Positions 9,559-19,679 of a DNA stretch of 64,000 bases are shown one piece after another. A program made the position numbers and the translations under genes. Source of the stretch: G036327475 sp036327475. Lineage in GTDB: Bacteria; Pseudomonadota; Gammaproteobacteria; Enterobacterales; Enterobacteriaceae. Every line of letters starts with the position of its first letter. The first letter of the stretch is position 1. The stretch lies in assembly GCF_036327475.1 (NCBI RefSeq), contig NZ_CP132913.1, positions 62,001 to 126,000 on the forward strand. The letters are read 5' to 3'. The notes under the pieces are model-generated. The model was given only the letters and a program-made list of their open reading frames with translations. It did not search any database and was not told the DNA's origin.

Positions 9559-12414
9559 TTACAAACCGGCGATGATCGTTTGTTGTTCGAGCAATTTTGC
9601 CCTAGATTGCTGATATCTTTCCAGCTTCTCGCGTTCTTTCGCCACCACTGTCTCAGGCGCGTGGCCGATAAAGTCCTCGTTGCCGAGCTTGGCGGCGATA
9701 CGGCCGATTTCGCTTTCGATGCGAGCCGCTTCTTTGGCCAGACGCTCCAGCTCGGCGTCTTTATCGACCGGGCTTGTCATCGGGATCAGCAGCTCGGCGC
9801 CGTCGATAAGTTGGGTAACGGAAACTGGCCCTTTATCGTCCGCAGGCAGCAAGGTAATGCTGTCAAGTCGTGCCAGGGTGAGTATAGAGCTCAAGTTTTC
9901 GTTCACTCTGCGCGTCACCGCCGGTGAAGCCTGGCGCAGTAACACCGTCATCGGCTTACCGGGCGCAATATTCATTTCGGCGCGAATTGTGCGCACCGCG
10001 ACGATAGTTTGCTTGATCCACTTCAGGTCGGTGAGCGCGTCGGCGTCGGCCAACGCCGTATCATAGGCCGGAAAAGGCTGCAACATAATGGTCTCACCCG
10101 GTTCGCCGGTGAGGAGTTTCACCCGTTGCCAGATGGTTTCGGTGATGAACGGAATGATGGGATGCGCCAGGCGCAGCAATCCTTCCAGCACGTTGACCAA
10201 CGTATGGCGGGTACCGCGCAGCTCGGCGTCGCTACCGCCGCTCATCACCGGTTTGGTCAGCTCCAGATACCAATCGCAGAACTGATTCCAGGTGAATTCG
10301 TACAAAATCCCGGCCGCTAAATCGAAGCGGTAAGTGTCCAGCGCTTCTCGAAACGCCTTCACTGTCTGGTTAAATTCCGCTAGGATCCAGCGATCCGCCA
10401 GCGACAGCACTTGGTTCCCGCCGTTGAAACCGCAGTCTTGTTCCTCGGTATTCATCAGAACAAAACGACTGGCGTTCCACAATTTATTGCAGAAATTACG
10501 ATACCCTTCCAGACGCTTCATGTCCCAATTGATATCACGGCCGGTAGAGGCCAGCGCCGCCAGCGTGAAACGCAGGGCATCGGTACCGTGTGGCTCGATG
10601 CCCTGCGGAAACTGTTTTTCTGTGCATTTTCGGATCTTATCCGCCAGCTGCGACTGCATCATATTGCCGATACGCTTTTCAAGCAAATCGGCCAGCGAAA
10701 TGCCGTCCACCATGTCAAGAGGGTCGATAACATTCCCTTTGAACTTGGACATCTTCAGTCCTTCTTCATCACGGATCAGACCAGTTATATAGACAGTATT
10801 AAACGGCACCTGCGGTTTGCCGTTGTCGTCCTTGATGAAATGCATAGTCAGCATGATCATGCGCGCTATCCAGAAAAAGATGATATCAAAGCCGCTTACT
10901 ACTACGCTTGTGGGATGAAACGTGCGCAGTGCGTCGGTGTTTTCCGGCCAGCCGAGGGTGGAGAAGGTCCATAGTCCGGAAGAGAACCAGGTATCCAGCA
11001 CGTCGTCGTCCTGGCGCAGCGGAATGTCGTCCGCTAACTGATGTTGCTGGCGCACCTCGGCCTCGCTGCGGCCCACATAGACCCGACTCTCGGCATCGTA
11101 CCAAGCTGGAATGCGGTGGCCCCACCACAGCTGGCGGGAAATACACCAATCCTGAATATTCCGCATCCAGCTGAAATACATGTTCTCGTACTGCTTCGGC
11201 ACGAACCGGATCTCGCCCTGTTCCACCGCTGCCACCGCCACTTTCCCCAGCGGCGCTGCACGCACGTACCACTGATCGGTCAGCATAGGCTCGATAACCA
11301 CGCCACTGCGATCGCCATATGGGACAGTGAGATCATGGACCTTGACCTCGACCAGCAGGCCTAGGCGGTCGAATTCTGCCACAATCGCCTTGCGGGCGGC
11401 GAAACGTTCCAGGCCACGGAAAGCAGCCGGGATAGCGTCAGACAGCGCCTCGCTGGCTTCGCCGTTGGTGTCGAATACCTCGGCTTCCTGACGGATGTCT
11501 CCGTCAAAGGTCAGGATATTGATCATCGGTAGCGCATGGCGCTTGCCGACCTCATAGTCGTTGAAATCGTGCGCCGGCGTGATTTTGACGCAGCCGGTGC
11601 CTTTGCTCATATCCGCGTGCTCGTCGCCGACAATCGGGATGCGGCGGTCGACCAGCGGCAGCATGACGAACTTTCCAATCAAATCGCGATAGTACGGATC
11701 TCTGGGATTCACCGCCACAGCGGTGTCACCGAGCATGGTTTCCGGCCGTGTGGTAGTAACCACCAGATAATCCAGACCGTCGGCAGTGTGCACACCGTCG
11801 GCCAGCGGGTAACGCAGGTACCACATAGAGCCCTTCGATTCGCGATTTTTCACTTCCAGATCCGAGATCGCGGTGCGTAATTTCGGATCCCAATTCACCA
11901 GGCGTTTGCCGTGGTAAATCAGATCGTCCTGATACAGACGCACGAACACTTCCTTTACCGCGTTGGACAGCCCGTCGTCCATGGTGAACCGCTCACGCTC
12001 CCAATCCACCGAATTGCCCAGCCGGCGCATCTGGTTGGTAATAGAGCCGCCGGATTGCGCTTTCCATTGCCAAATCTTGTCAATAAAGGCGTCGCGGCCG
12101 TAATCGTGGCGAGTTTTACCCTCTTCGACGGTGATTTTTCGCTCCACCACTATCTGTGTCGCGATGCCGGCGTGATCGGTGCCCACTTGCCACAGAGTAT
12201 TTTTACCCTGCATACGCTGATAACGAATCAGGGTATCCATAATGGTTTGCTGGAAGGCATGGCCCATATGCAGACTGCCGGTGATGTTCGGCGGCGGTAT
12301 CACGATGCAGTAGCTACCCTGCTGTGTATCATTGTTCGGCTTGAAATAGCCCTGCTGCTCCCAGTGCTCGTACAGCGGCTGCTCGATATTTTTTGGATTG
12401 TATGTTTTGTCCAT
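9559..12414 (-). CDS. valS: Valine--tRNA ligase
   Basis: 951 residues, the same length as the E. coli enzyme. ValS charges tRNA-Val in the cytoplasm and edits mischarged threonine. Class I features in order: the HIGH motif as HMGH (residues 49-52, in PPPNITGSLHMGHAF), the CP1 editing domain (about 190-340) with VTTTRPETMLGDTAVAV, the second catalytic half, the KMSKS loop near residue 554, an anticodon-binding helix bundle and the C-terminal coiled coil (VDKDAELERLAKEAARIE). The KMSKS loop reads KMSKF: the fifth position is Phe (codon TTC) instead of Ser. The frame is otherwise intact and the gene is presumably essential. It ends next to the decayed yjgM region and starts 5 nt past the holC stop, as in E. 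coli. Confidence 0.97.
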   Translation of the reverse strand: MDKTYNPKNIEQPLYEHWEQQGYFKPNNDTQQGSYCIVIPPPNITGSLHMGHAFQQTIMDTLIRYQRMQGKNTLWQVGTDHAGIATQIVVERKITVEEGKTRHDYGRDAFIDKIWQWKAQSGGSITNQMRRLGNSVDWERERFTMDDGLSNAVKEVFVRLYQDDLIYHGKRLVNWDPKLRTAISDLEVKNRESKGSMWYLRYPLADGVHTADGLDYLVVTTTRPETMLGDTAVAVNPRDPYYRDLIGKFVMLPLVDRRIPIVGDEHADMSKGTGCVKITPAHDFNDYEVGKRHALPMINILTFDGDIRQEAEVFDTNGEASEALSDAIPAAFRGLERFAARKAIVAEFDRLGLLVEVKVHDLTVPYGDRSGVVIEPMLTDQWYVRAAPLGKVAVAAVEQGEIRFVPKQYENMYFSWMRNIQDWCISRQLWWGHRIPAWYDAESRVYVGRSEAEVRQQHQLADDIPLRQDDDVLDTWFSSGLWTFSTLGWPENTDALRTFHPTSVVVSGFDIIFFWIARMIMLTMHFIKDDNGKPQVPFNTVYITGLIRDEEGLKMSKFKGNVIDPLDMVDGISLADLLEKRIGNMMQSQLADKIRKCTEKQFPQGIEPHGTDALRFTLAALASTGRDINWDMKRLEGYRNFCNKLWNASRFVLMNTEEQDCGFNGGNQVLSLADRWILAEFNQTVKAFREALDTYRFDLAAGILYEFTWNQFCDWYLELTKPVMSGGSDAELRGTRHTLVNVLEGLLRLAHPIIPFITETIWQRVKLLTGEPGETIMLQPFPAYDTALADADALTDLKWIKQTIVAVRTIRAEMNIAPGKPMTVLLRQASPAVTRRVNENLSSILTLARLDSITLLPADDKGPVSVTQLIDGAELLIPMTSPVDKDAELERLAKEAARIESEIGRIAAKLGNEDFIGHAPETVVAKEREKLERYQQSRAKLLEQQTIIAGL

Positions 12415-12419
12415 TATGC

Positions 12420-12879
12420 CTAGTTAATCACTGCGTTGGCGACGTGGGCCGTGGCTAATTGGAAGCCGATGCTGCGATACGCTTTATAACGGTCGCGCGC
12501 CAGCTGTTTCAAAGTGTCTTCATCAGGGACGAAGTCTATCACTTCATGGAAAGCGGAGGCAAAATTCGCGCAGGTTGACATCAGGCTTATCAGCAGATCC
12601 CGCGGCGCGTTACCGCGGCGCTGCGGCCAACAAATTTCCACCGGCGCGCCGTAGCGCGGGCCTTCACCCGCCAGGTTATGCGGCACGAACACACCTGGAT
12701 CGCGCGCCCACAGCGCCTCGTCCAGTCTGAACGCTTGGGTATCGTCCTCACAGGCGATAAGCACCCGTTTCCCCCTCCCGCCATTTACCGACCGCCAAAT
12801 CGCAGGCAAGCCGCTCCACGGCGGTCAGGTCGTCGCTGGCGATGTGTTGGTCAAGCAAATAGAAGGTTGCGTTTTTCAT
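12420..12879 (-). pseudogene. holC: DNA polymerase III chi subunit HolC, single frameshift in a G run
   Basis: From ATG at 12879 the frame gives MKNATFYLLDQHIASDDLTA, VERLACDLAVGKWREG, then breaks in a run of five G (plus-strand C5 near 12773). One base fewer restores the second frame: KRVLIACEDDTQAFRLDEAL, FVPHNLAGEGPRYGAPVEI and LLISLMSTCANFASAFHEVI to the stop at 12420. Apart from this base the protein is full length and well conserved. Chi links the clamp loader to SSB at the replication fork. The gene may be freshly dead, rescued by slippage at the G run, or the extra base may be a sequencing error. A 129-residue internal start product is also possible. Confidence 0.8.
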
Positions 12880-12956
12880 GTACTGCCTTGTAATCAGGGG
12901 ATGACGGAAAACAACAGGCGGCAAAGGTCACCAGTGCAAGCATACCTTTTTTGCGG

Positions 12957-13975
12957 TTACTCGTCACCGTTGAGTCCGGCGTAGTTGAGCAAGAATTGTG
13001 ACAGCATTACCACCGGCCACATCCCGTGACACGCTTGGCTTTACCGGAACGCCAGGCGGTTCCGGTTATGTTTAGGTGCGTACAAATATATTTGCGCGCG
13101 AACGCGATATGCAGCCGGCGGTTATCGCGCCGCCGGGCTCGCTGCCAATTCGCCATAATCGGCGAAATTCGATTCCAACTGCTCCTGGAGCTCATCCCCA
13201 ACGGCAAACGCCAGGCGTGGTCGCGATCTGCTTGGCGGTGCCGATGAGCTCATGGGCCAGCGGGTTATGATTCGACATCAGCACGGTTAAATAATGATGG
13301 CCAAGGGCAACAACGCAGGTGCCGGTCAAAGTGGCGACATCAATGACCACGTCCGAGTTGAAGTGCTCGATACAGGTGAGATCGCCGCACAGCACTGGCC
13401 GGCCTCAACGTCGGTATTCAACACTTCCACCGTTTGGTTGGAGAGAGCAGTCAATACATCGCCGGGTCGAAACGCACGACAGTTCACCATATTTTCCGGC
13501 GGCAGATCACCATATTTTCGCAGAATTCAGCGGTAGATTAAGCCTCACCGCCATGTGCATCACGCTATAGACAGACCGTTGAGGCGCTGCGCATATCTAT
13601 TTCATTGCATCCATGCTGTCGGCGGGCTTGATGGAAATGCCGCCCGCGTCAAAGGTCAATCCTTTCCCTACCAGCACGATCGGCCGCACTTCGATATCGG
13701 GGCTGCCTTTACACCCAATCACCAACATCAGTGATTCAGAGATGGTGGTTTTTCTGTATCCATCGGCCAGCTGGCGCGCCTGCAAGACCAGGTAGGCCGA
13801 ATTGCAATATTGGAGCTGTTGCTCAAGTCTTTAGCGGCAGCGCGTTGATATAGCCTTCACTGATTTTATCGAGCTGTTCGGTGACGGGGCAGACGACGAG
13901 GTTCAAAAGCTCCGACGACGATACAGGCACTGCGTTGGTTTTCCGTGGTATCGCTTTTACACTGAACTCCGTGCA
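12957..13975 (-). pseudogene. pepA: Leucyl aminopeptidase PepA (XerA), degraded
   Basis: Pieces in order: an N-terminal remnant after ATG 13975 (CKSDTTENQRSACIVVGAFE, PVTEQLDKISEGYINAL), then QARQLADGYRKTTISES, RPIVLVGKGLTFDAGGISIK (containing the metal-binding GKGLTFDxGG), a frame change, VVIDVATLTGTCVVALGHH, NHNPLAHELIGTAKQ, and TGTAWRSGKAKRVTG to the stop at 12957. About 150 residues between the N-terminal piece and QARQLA are deleted, and the NTDAEGRL block is disrupted. PepA is a peptidase and a DNA-binding accessory factor of Xer recombination and of carAB control. Orientation (divergent from lptFG) is as in E. coli. Confidence 0.93.
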
Positions 13976-14178
13976 TTCTCCTGAGTCTTAAAGACAAAGG
14001 CGATTTCGCAGGATAAATGGACTTTCCTGTCATCGTCCTGCCTTTGCATTTACTCTATGTGTTAATCTGAACAACATAAAGGACGCTATTCTGTCGACAA
14101 CCAGTGCGTTCTCATGGCTCGATCGATAATGTTGTTATATACTTTATTTAGCGATAAAGGTGCACAGGCGAAATAAGC
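13976..14178. other. Intergenic region between dead pepA and lptF
   Basis: Divergent intergenic region of about 200 bases. It must carry the lptFG promoter, but I cannot fix -35/-10 elements with confidence; the AT-rich segment TTGTTATATACTTTATTTAG near 14130-14150 is the best candidate area. Confidence 0.35.
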
Positions 14179-15279
14179 GTGATAATCACTAGGTATCTGG
14201 TTCGTGAGACATTTAAAAGCCAGCTTGCCATTCTGTTCATCCTGCTGCTGATTTTTTTCTGTCAAAAGTTGGTGCGGATTTTAGGTACGGCGGTGGATGG
14301 CGATATTCCGACAAACCTGATTTTATCTTTAGTCGGCTTTGGCGTGCCTGAAATGGCGCAATTGATCCTCCCTCTAAGTCTTTTCCTGGGGTTGTTGTTG
14401 ACGTTGAGCCGCATGTACGCTGAAAGCGAAATTACGGTTATACACGCTTGTGGGCTGGGTAAAGGCGTGTTGATTCGCGTGGCGCTCGTGCTCAGCCTGA
14501 TTACCACGATAGTCGCGGCGGTGAATGTGGTATGGCTTTTACCCTGGTCGTCGCGTCATCAGGATTTGGTGATATCGGACGCTAAGGCCAACCCGAGCAT
14601 GACGGCTCTGGTTGAGGGGCAATTCAAACCGACGGAAAACGGCAATTCGGTACTGTTTGTCGGCAACGTGAAAGATAAGGGGTTTGAACGTGTGTTTCTG
14701 GCCCAGCTCAAGCCGCATGGCAATGCGCGTCCTTCCGTAGTTATTGCTGACCGTGGTCATATAACCCAGCGGTCGGACGGATCGCAATTGGTCATGCTGG
14801 ATAAAGGCATCCGCTATGAAGGGACTGCGCTGTTGCGCGATTTTCGCATTACCGATTTTACGCAATATCAGGCGGTTATCGGCCATCGGGCGGTAGCAAT
14901 AGACATCACCGATGCCGAGCAGATGACGCTGCACCAGCTATGGCGCTCGCCGGAACCGGAGGCGCGCGCCGAGTTGCACTGGCGGCTCACGGTGGTGGTG
15001 TCGGTGCTGATCATGGCGATGATGGTTGTACCGCTATCGGCGGTCAACCCGCGGCAGGGCCGGGTTCTAAGCATGCTGCCGGCGATGCTGCTGTATTTGA
15101 TTTTTTTCCTGCTACAAACCTCGCTGCGCTCCAACGGCGCCAAGGGCAAGCTTGACCCGATGTTATCGATGTGGTTAACCAATGTGGCGTACCTGTCGCT
15201 GGCTTTGGTACTGAATTTATGGGACAGCGTACCGGCACGCAGGCTTCACTGGCGGCTGCATGCAAGAGGAGCAGCCTAA
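14179..15279 (+). CDS. lptF: LPS export ABC transporter permease LptF
   Basis: 366 residues, as in E. coli. LptF pairs with LptG in the inner membrane; with the LptB ATPase dimer they extract lipopolysaccharide and push it onto the LptC-LptA bridge. The sequence starts MIITRYLVRETFKSQLAIL, has three predicted membrane helices in the first 110 residues, a periplasmic beta-jellyroll (about 130-270), and three helices at the C-terminus (VVVSVLIMAMMVVPLSAVNP, MLPAMLLYLIFFLL, AYLSLALVLNLW). The conserved coupling segment LSRMYAESEITVIHACGLG is present. Its TAA is followed directly by the lptG ATG, so the two are translationally coupled. No damage seen. Confidence 0.97.
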   Translation: MIITRYLVRETFKSQLAILFILLLIFFCQKLVRILGTAVDGDIPTNLILSLVGFGVPEMAQLILPLSLFLGLLLTLSRMYAESEITVIHACGLGKGVLIRVALVLSLITTIVAAVNVVWLLPWSSRHQDLVISDAKANPSMTALVEGQFKPTENGNSVLFVGNVKDKGFERVFLAQLKPHGNARPSVVIADRGHITQRSDGSQLVMLDKGIRYEGTALLRDFRITDFTQYQAVIGHRAVAIDITDAEQMTLHQLWRSPEPEARAELHWRLTVVVSVLIMAMMVVPLSAVNPRQGRVLSMLPAMLLYLIFFLLQTSLRSNGAKGKLDPMLSMWLTNVAYLSLALVLNLWDSVPARRLHWRLHARGAA

Positions 15280-16350
15280 ATGTTTGGCGTATTGGACCGC
15301 TATATCGGTAAAACAATTTTTAATACCATCATGATGACCCTATTCACGCTGGTGTCGCTTTCTGGCGTTATTAAATTCGTCGAGCAGCTGCGCAAGGTGG
15401 GACAAGGTGGTTACTCGGTCCTAGGTGCAGGCCTGTTTACTTTGCTCAGCGTGCCAAAAGATATCGAAATCTTCTTCCCGATGGCAGCGCTGCTGGGCGC
15501 GCTGCTGGGGCTGGGTTCGCTGGCGACCCGCAGTGAACTGGTGGTGATGCAGGCATCCGGTTTTAGCCGGCTACAGGTGGCCGGTTCGGTGATGAAAACC
15601 GCCATTCCACTGGTGTTCTTGACCATGTCCATCGGCGAATGGGTGGCGCCAGCGAGCGAGCAAATGGCCTACAGCTACCGCACTCAGGCGATTTACGGCG
15701 GCTCCATGCTCTCAACTCAGAACAGGCTGTGGGCCAAGGACGGTAATGACTTTATTTTCATCGAGCGAGTGGTAGGTAGTGATGAGCTGGCCGGCGTCAA
15801 TATTTATCATTTCGATAAGGCCGAACGGCTGCAATCGCTACGCTATGCTGCCATAGCCACCTTCAGCAACGGCAGCTGGAAATTATCGCAGGTGGATGAA
15901 TCGGATTTGACCAACGATAAGCAGATAATCGGCCGGCAAGCCCTGGACGGCGAATGGAAAACCAACTTGACTCCGGATAGACTGGAGGTTGTCGCGCTGG
16001 AGCCAAATTCGTTGTCTATCTCGGGGCTGTATAATTACGTCAACTACCTCAAGCAGAGCGGGCAGGAATCCAGTCGTTACCGGCTAAACATGTGGAGTAA
16101 GATTTTCTCGCCGTTCTCGGTGGCGGTGATGGTGCTTATGGCGCTGTCGTTTATTTTCGGACCGCTGCGCAGCGTACCTATGGGGGTACGGATTGTCACC
16201 GGGATAAGCTTTGGTTTCTTGTTTTACGTGCTGGATCAAATCTTCGGGCCATTGAGTTTGGTGTACAACATGCCGCCGGTATTCGGGGCTTTGCTACCCA
16301 GTATGGCATTTCTTATCATCAGCATTGTTATGCTGTTAAGGCGTCGATGA
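15280..16350 (+). CDS. lptG: LPS export ABC transporter permease LptG
   Basis: 356 residues, close to the E. coli 360. Partner of LptF in the LptB2FG complex. The N-terminal helix (MFGVLDRYIGKTIFNTIMMTL), the coupling-helix region LATRSELVVMQASGFSRLQ, a periplasmic domain (about 130-265) and three C-terminal helices ending FLIISIVMLLRRR are all seen. Retention of both genes says that the cell still exports LPS. It begins immediately after lptF and is followed by a long decayed stretch. Confidence 0.97.
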   Translation: MFGVLDRYIGKTIFNTIMMTLFTLVSLSGVIKFVEQLRKVGQGGYSVLGAGLFTLLSVPKDIEIFFPMAALLGALLGLGSLATRSELVVMQASGFSRLQVAGSVMKTAIPLVFLTMSIGEWVAPASEQMAYSYRTQAIYGGSMLSTQNRLWAKDGNDFIFIERVVGSDELAGVNIYHFDKAERLQSLRYAAIATFSNGSWKLSQVDESDLTNDKQIIGRQALDGEWKTNLTPDRLEVVALEPNSLSISGLYNYVNYLKQSGQESSRYRLNMWSKIFSPFSVAVMVLMALSFIFGPLRSVPMGVRIVTGISFGFLFYVLDQIFGPLSLVYNMPPVFGALLPSMAFLIISIVMLLRRR

Positions 16351-18560
16351 CGCTCATTTTTGGACCTTAATGCTGCGTCATGTGCCGACAGCGGCAAATT
16401 ATTTCATGCTGTAAATAAACATGTCTTTGGTCAAATCTCGCAACTATTTATGCAGGGTGAATGATTATGTTTTGAATGCCATGCCTGAATACTGCGCTTA
16501 CCGCTGATCGAAATCAGCGCCGAAGAATTCCACCGCCACATTCAATTTTTCATTGCGGTGACCACAAAATCGGACGTGATAGCCAGCGCATCGAAATGCG
16601 TCATGGTGTTTATCGTCGCCATGTAGCCGGGGTAACCCCATCACGTGACGCGCCAACAAAAAGTATTTCGCTGACTCGTCGGTTCCTGTCGGATACTTCT
16701 CCTTGATCTGAACAAATGATATTAGAGTAGATTGTCCATGCTTTTATCGCTGGCCAGAATAGGATGCCCATCGGCACATAAGGTATGTTCGCCGAGTGTG
16801 TAGTACGAATAGTAATCTTAGGGTTTAAATCACACATCTCGCCGATATAGAGATCAATATCAGACGAGTTGCCTAACATCTTCCTTCTCCTTTAATGCAA
16901 TCGCTTTTGGTGTAGATCTTAATTTGATGACGCTAAGAAATAGCCGTACCATCGTGGTAATCGACACCGATGATGAGCGAGTGGTTGAGCGGATAGCGGC
17001 CCCTTCAGCTAACATGCATCGCCTAACCATTATGCCCTCGCCTAACCATTATGCCCGCATGGAAAAAGCTTCTTCACCGAGAATGAAAAGGACGCCGGAT
17101 TACCGTGGTGTCGGTCCCGCTATATCTATGTTGTGGCCACAGCTGCTGACCATCCGGCGCCGCATAGCATATTGTCGATAGCGACGCCATCAGCTGCGCG
17201 GAACGTTACCTATTAACGATCACCATCACAACAACAGGTCGTTCGCTTTAATCACGGCGGTTCGCTGTTAGTGGTCGTGGGCGACGGCTAGCCGGTGTTA
17301 AAACTCTCTTTGACGCTGAACTCACGCCGCTAGCCAGCCTGCGCGTCGGCAATAAATCGATGGGATAGCTGCTTCAGCCCCGGGCTACTGAATCACCTTC
17401 ACAACGCGCAAAGCGGCCCACTAATGGCATTGTGCCTGAATGGTGTTTAGCTGTGAGCTGCTATGGCGCCACAAGTTTTATTTGCGCGAATCTCGGTCTT
17501 CGTGATGGCGTCTCTTATAGCGGACGGTTGAACCATCTGCGCGCATTTCACGGTGAGCGTTGTGGGTTGGTATGTAAAAACAATTTTTGAACGGTCAGTC
17601 GCATAATCGCCCTCACGCTTTCACCGTAAGCGACTGCAGGCCTGCCGCTAACGATTTGCTCATGCCTTAGGCGGGCTGAGTGGCTAGCACGCTGACGCTT
17701 CTCCAGCGGTGAGCGCTTTTAAGTCGTCTTGAGGTGCTAGTATCCCGGCTCGGGCGCCTAGCATGTTTTCCGCTGGAGCGTGCAGCGACAGGCACCTCGC
17801 CGGTATACGCGTCAGGAAATTTACTCTGCTTAAAGACCAAATCGCAGGCTTTAGTTTTGATCTTTCAGCCAGCTGTGAAAGTGCTAAGGGCACTCAAATT
17901 CGCGGTGTTGCCCTGGCGGGCATTCAAGACCCCGCCAGACCGGACTGGTAATCCTGTGTTTTCGCAGCGGAGGAGCTGGTCGAGGTGTTATTATTGATGC
18001 CAAGCTTATCCAGCAACTGATCTTTCACCGTACAGTTGGCCGCTTGCGGCACACCGCAAGACATGGCGGTGCAGACGCACATCGTACATAACAGGCGGCA
18101 TACCCGATCACGACACTTACATAAGTGTCGCGACCCTTAGGCGTATTGGAACAGCATACCGCATCAATACCTGCTAGGTAGCGGAATATCGGACAAACCT
18201 ACTCCAATCCGCTATTTTGGGACTTATTTCTGCCGGCGGCAATATTATTATAAGCTAGCTTTCGACCGCGCGATTTAAATGAGGAGCAGTTACGGCTTTT
18301 GTGTCAGGCTATTCTCGACATTCCGCACTCATCTTATGCTACCTGAAACCAGCTGAGCGCGAAAATCGCCATGGCGCCACGTTCGCTTTCGTGTCTTTCC
18401 TCGTGCAGGTAAAGCCTGTCGCCGGCGCCGTGGATACTCTGGCTGTTAATGTAAGCCAACAAATACGTGGGCGGTAAGGTTGCTTCGCCTACCAATCCAC
18501 CTTAGCCAACGGGCGCCAAAATGCATCGTAAGGCCGTTTTTCAGCAGTTGCGCACTAGAT
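16351..18560. other. Decayed region between lptG and leuX
   Basis: About 2.2 kb without a gene I can recognise. In E. coli this interval holds yjgR and the idn genes; no fragment of them is readable here. Short open frames occur at 16610-16879 (minus), 16924-17181 (plus, TIVVIDTDDERVVERIAAP) and 17684-17997 (both strands), but none matches a family known to me. A 19-bp sequence is tandemly duplicated at 17020-17057 and a near-perfect short palindrome lies at 18111-18130. The region looks like old pseudogene sediment. Confidence 0.5.
18111..18130. repeat. 20-bp palindrome, operator-like
   Basis: CGACACTTA and its exact complement TAAGTGTCG are separated by two bases. Size and symmetry resemble an operator for a dimeric repressor, but no intact gene lies beside it and no known box matches, so it may be a relic or chance. 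Confidence 0.4.
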
Positions 18561-18573
18561 AGGTGGATTAATA

Positions 18574-18601
18574 TTGCGCCGGAATCTGTTAACGGTATAA
18601 T
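18574..18601 (+). promoter_or_regulatory. Probable leuX promoter
   Basis: A perfect TATAAT (18596-18601) lies 24 bases before the tRNA, with TTGCGC (18574-18579) 16 bases upstream as a -35 candidate, and a GC-rich discriminator (GCGCGTCGG) after the -10, as is usual for stringently controlled stable-RNA promoters. Confidence 0.65.
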
Positions 18602-18624
18602 GCGCGTCGGGATCTGTGACCCTT

Positions 18625-18710
18625 GCCGAAGTGGCGAAATCGGTAGACGCAGTTGATTCAAAATCAACCACCCCTCGGGTGTGCCGGTTCGAGTCCGGCC
18701 TTCGGCACCA
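18625..18710 (+). tRNA. leuX: tRNA-Leu, anticodon CAA
   Basis: An 86-nt class II tRNA: acceptor arms GCCGAAG/CTTCGGC, D arm with the GGTAGACGC loop, anticodon stem GTTGA/TCAAC enclosing TTCAAAA (anticodon CAA, reading UUG), a long variable arm (ACCCCTCGGGTG), T arm CCGGTTCGAGTCCGG, and an encoded CCA end at 18708-18710. E. coli leuX has this anticodon and also lies after the lptFG region; it is a well-known integration site for genomic islands. Here the next 970 bases lead straight to the 3' end of ssrA. Confidence 0.97.
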
Positions 18711-19679
18711 TAGGAACATCAATGGATGTCAACGGATGTCTTTTTTATGATTGAAATCCAGTAGTTACCCATCATTATAGCCATATAAACTCTCTCAAAT
18801 CGATAAGTGAAAACGCGGTGAACAAGGCGCTACGGTAATAATGGGTTTGACATAACGGTGGGGTTTGTGGCATGTAGTTCATTGATAGAATCGGAGTTAT
18901 GGTTGTGAACTGCCTATCCTTATCTCCTGACAAGGAGAGCTGTTCAGAGGCCTCCGGACTGACGCCACCGAGCCCCGGTTGTAGAACATTTCAATGTAAT
19001 CGCATTAGCCCAGTAGTTGCCATATCAGCTCATACTTTGCACCAGGTTGTTGGCCCGGCAGAAGCGCTACCGCACTGGTTTCCTTGATCTGAGTGTACAA
19101 CACCTGATTCGTGCCACCGCCACATACAGCCACCTCTGAACTGATTAGCCCACACAAGGCAACGGTAAACTGCCACTGTACACAGTTAGGGGCAACGACT
19201 GCATGATCCGTGATTTCACACAGGTCACCGTTGACTCTGCGATTGTTCTTTCTGATGTTTCTTGTGCAATGTCTTTCGCCAATAAAACTCCTCACCTCTG
19301 AGTTTACGCGCACCAGAAAGTGAGACGGCAGGGTAGGCATCGAAGCTCTGCTTAGTTCGCTACTTGGTCTGAGGCCGTAACGGAACTGTCAGAGCTTGCT
19401 GCCGCGGGCTTTATTAGCAGAGCAAGCCCGCTATCATCACACAGCTGGTAATCGGCATCTCTGGGTTTGGGTTTTGCTTTCCGTCAGTTAACGGCTTGGT
19501 TTTCTTGCCGTGGGTAGTCTCCATGTGTTTAGGCTCAATAATAGGGCTCTCGTTGGGCCTGTCAGTGGGCTCAAAAGATTCAGATTAATTAGTTGGCTTC
19601 AGATTTCACGGGACAAATCGAAGGCACGAATAGAGCCGTGTCTTAGTGTCCCCAAGACTTCTTCACTGATAGAGAATTT
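18711..19679. other. Rearrangement/integration junction between leuX and ssrA
   Basis: About 970 bases lie between the 3' ends of two classic integration targets that face each other. The first part holds an IS3-type remnant (see separate entry). A minus-strand frame at 19005-19340 and another reading near 19480-19680 (ISEEVLGTLRHGSIRAFDL) look like decayed coding sequence, perhaps of mobile origin, but I cannot name them. No integrase is readable. Confidence 0.5.
18895..19012 (-). mobile_element. IS3-family transposase C-terminal remnant
   Basis: On the minus strand DYIEMFYNR is followed, after a small deletion and frame change, by LGGVSPEASEQLSL. Together these match the typical C-terminus of IS3-family OrfB (YIEMFYNR-RRHSHLGG-SPE-FE). 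The catalytic DDE part is not found upstream and no terminal repeats are visible, so this is only a scar. Confidence 0.6.

Noticed and set aside
11041..12423. Several plus-strand ORFs of 100-170 codons opposite valS
   Set aside because: All are shadows of valS, whose frame is complete and matches the family end to end.
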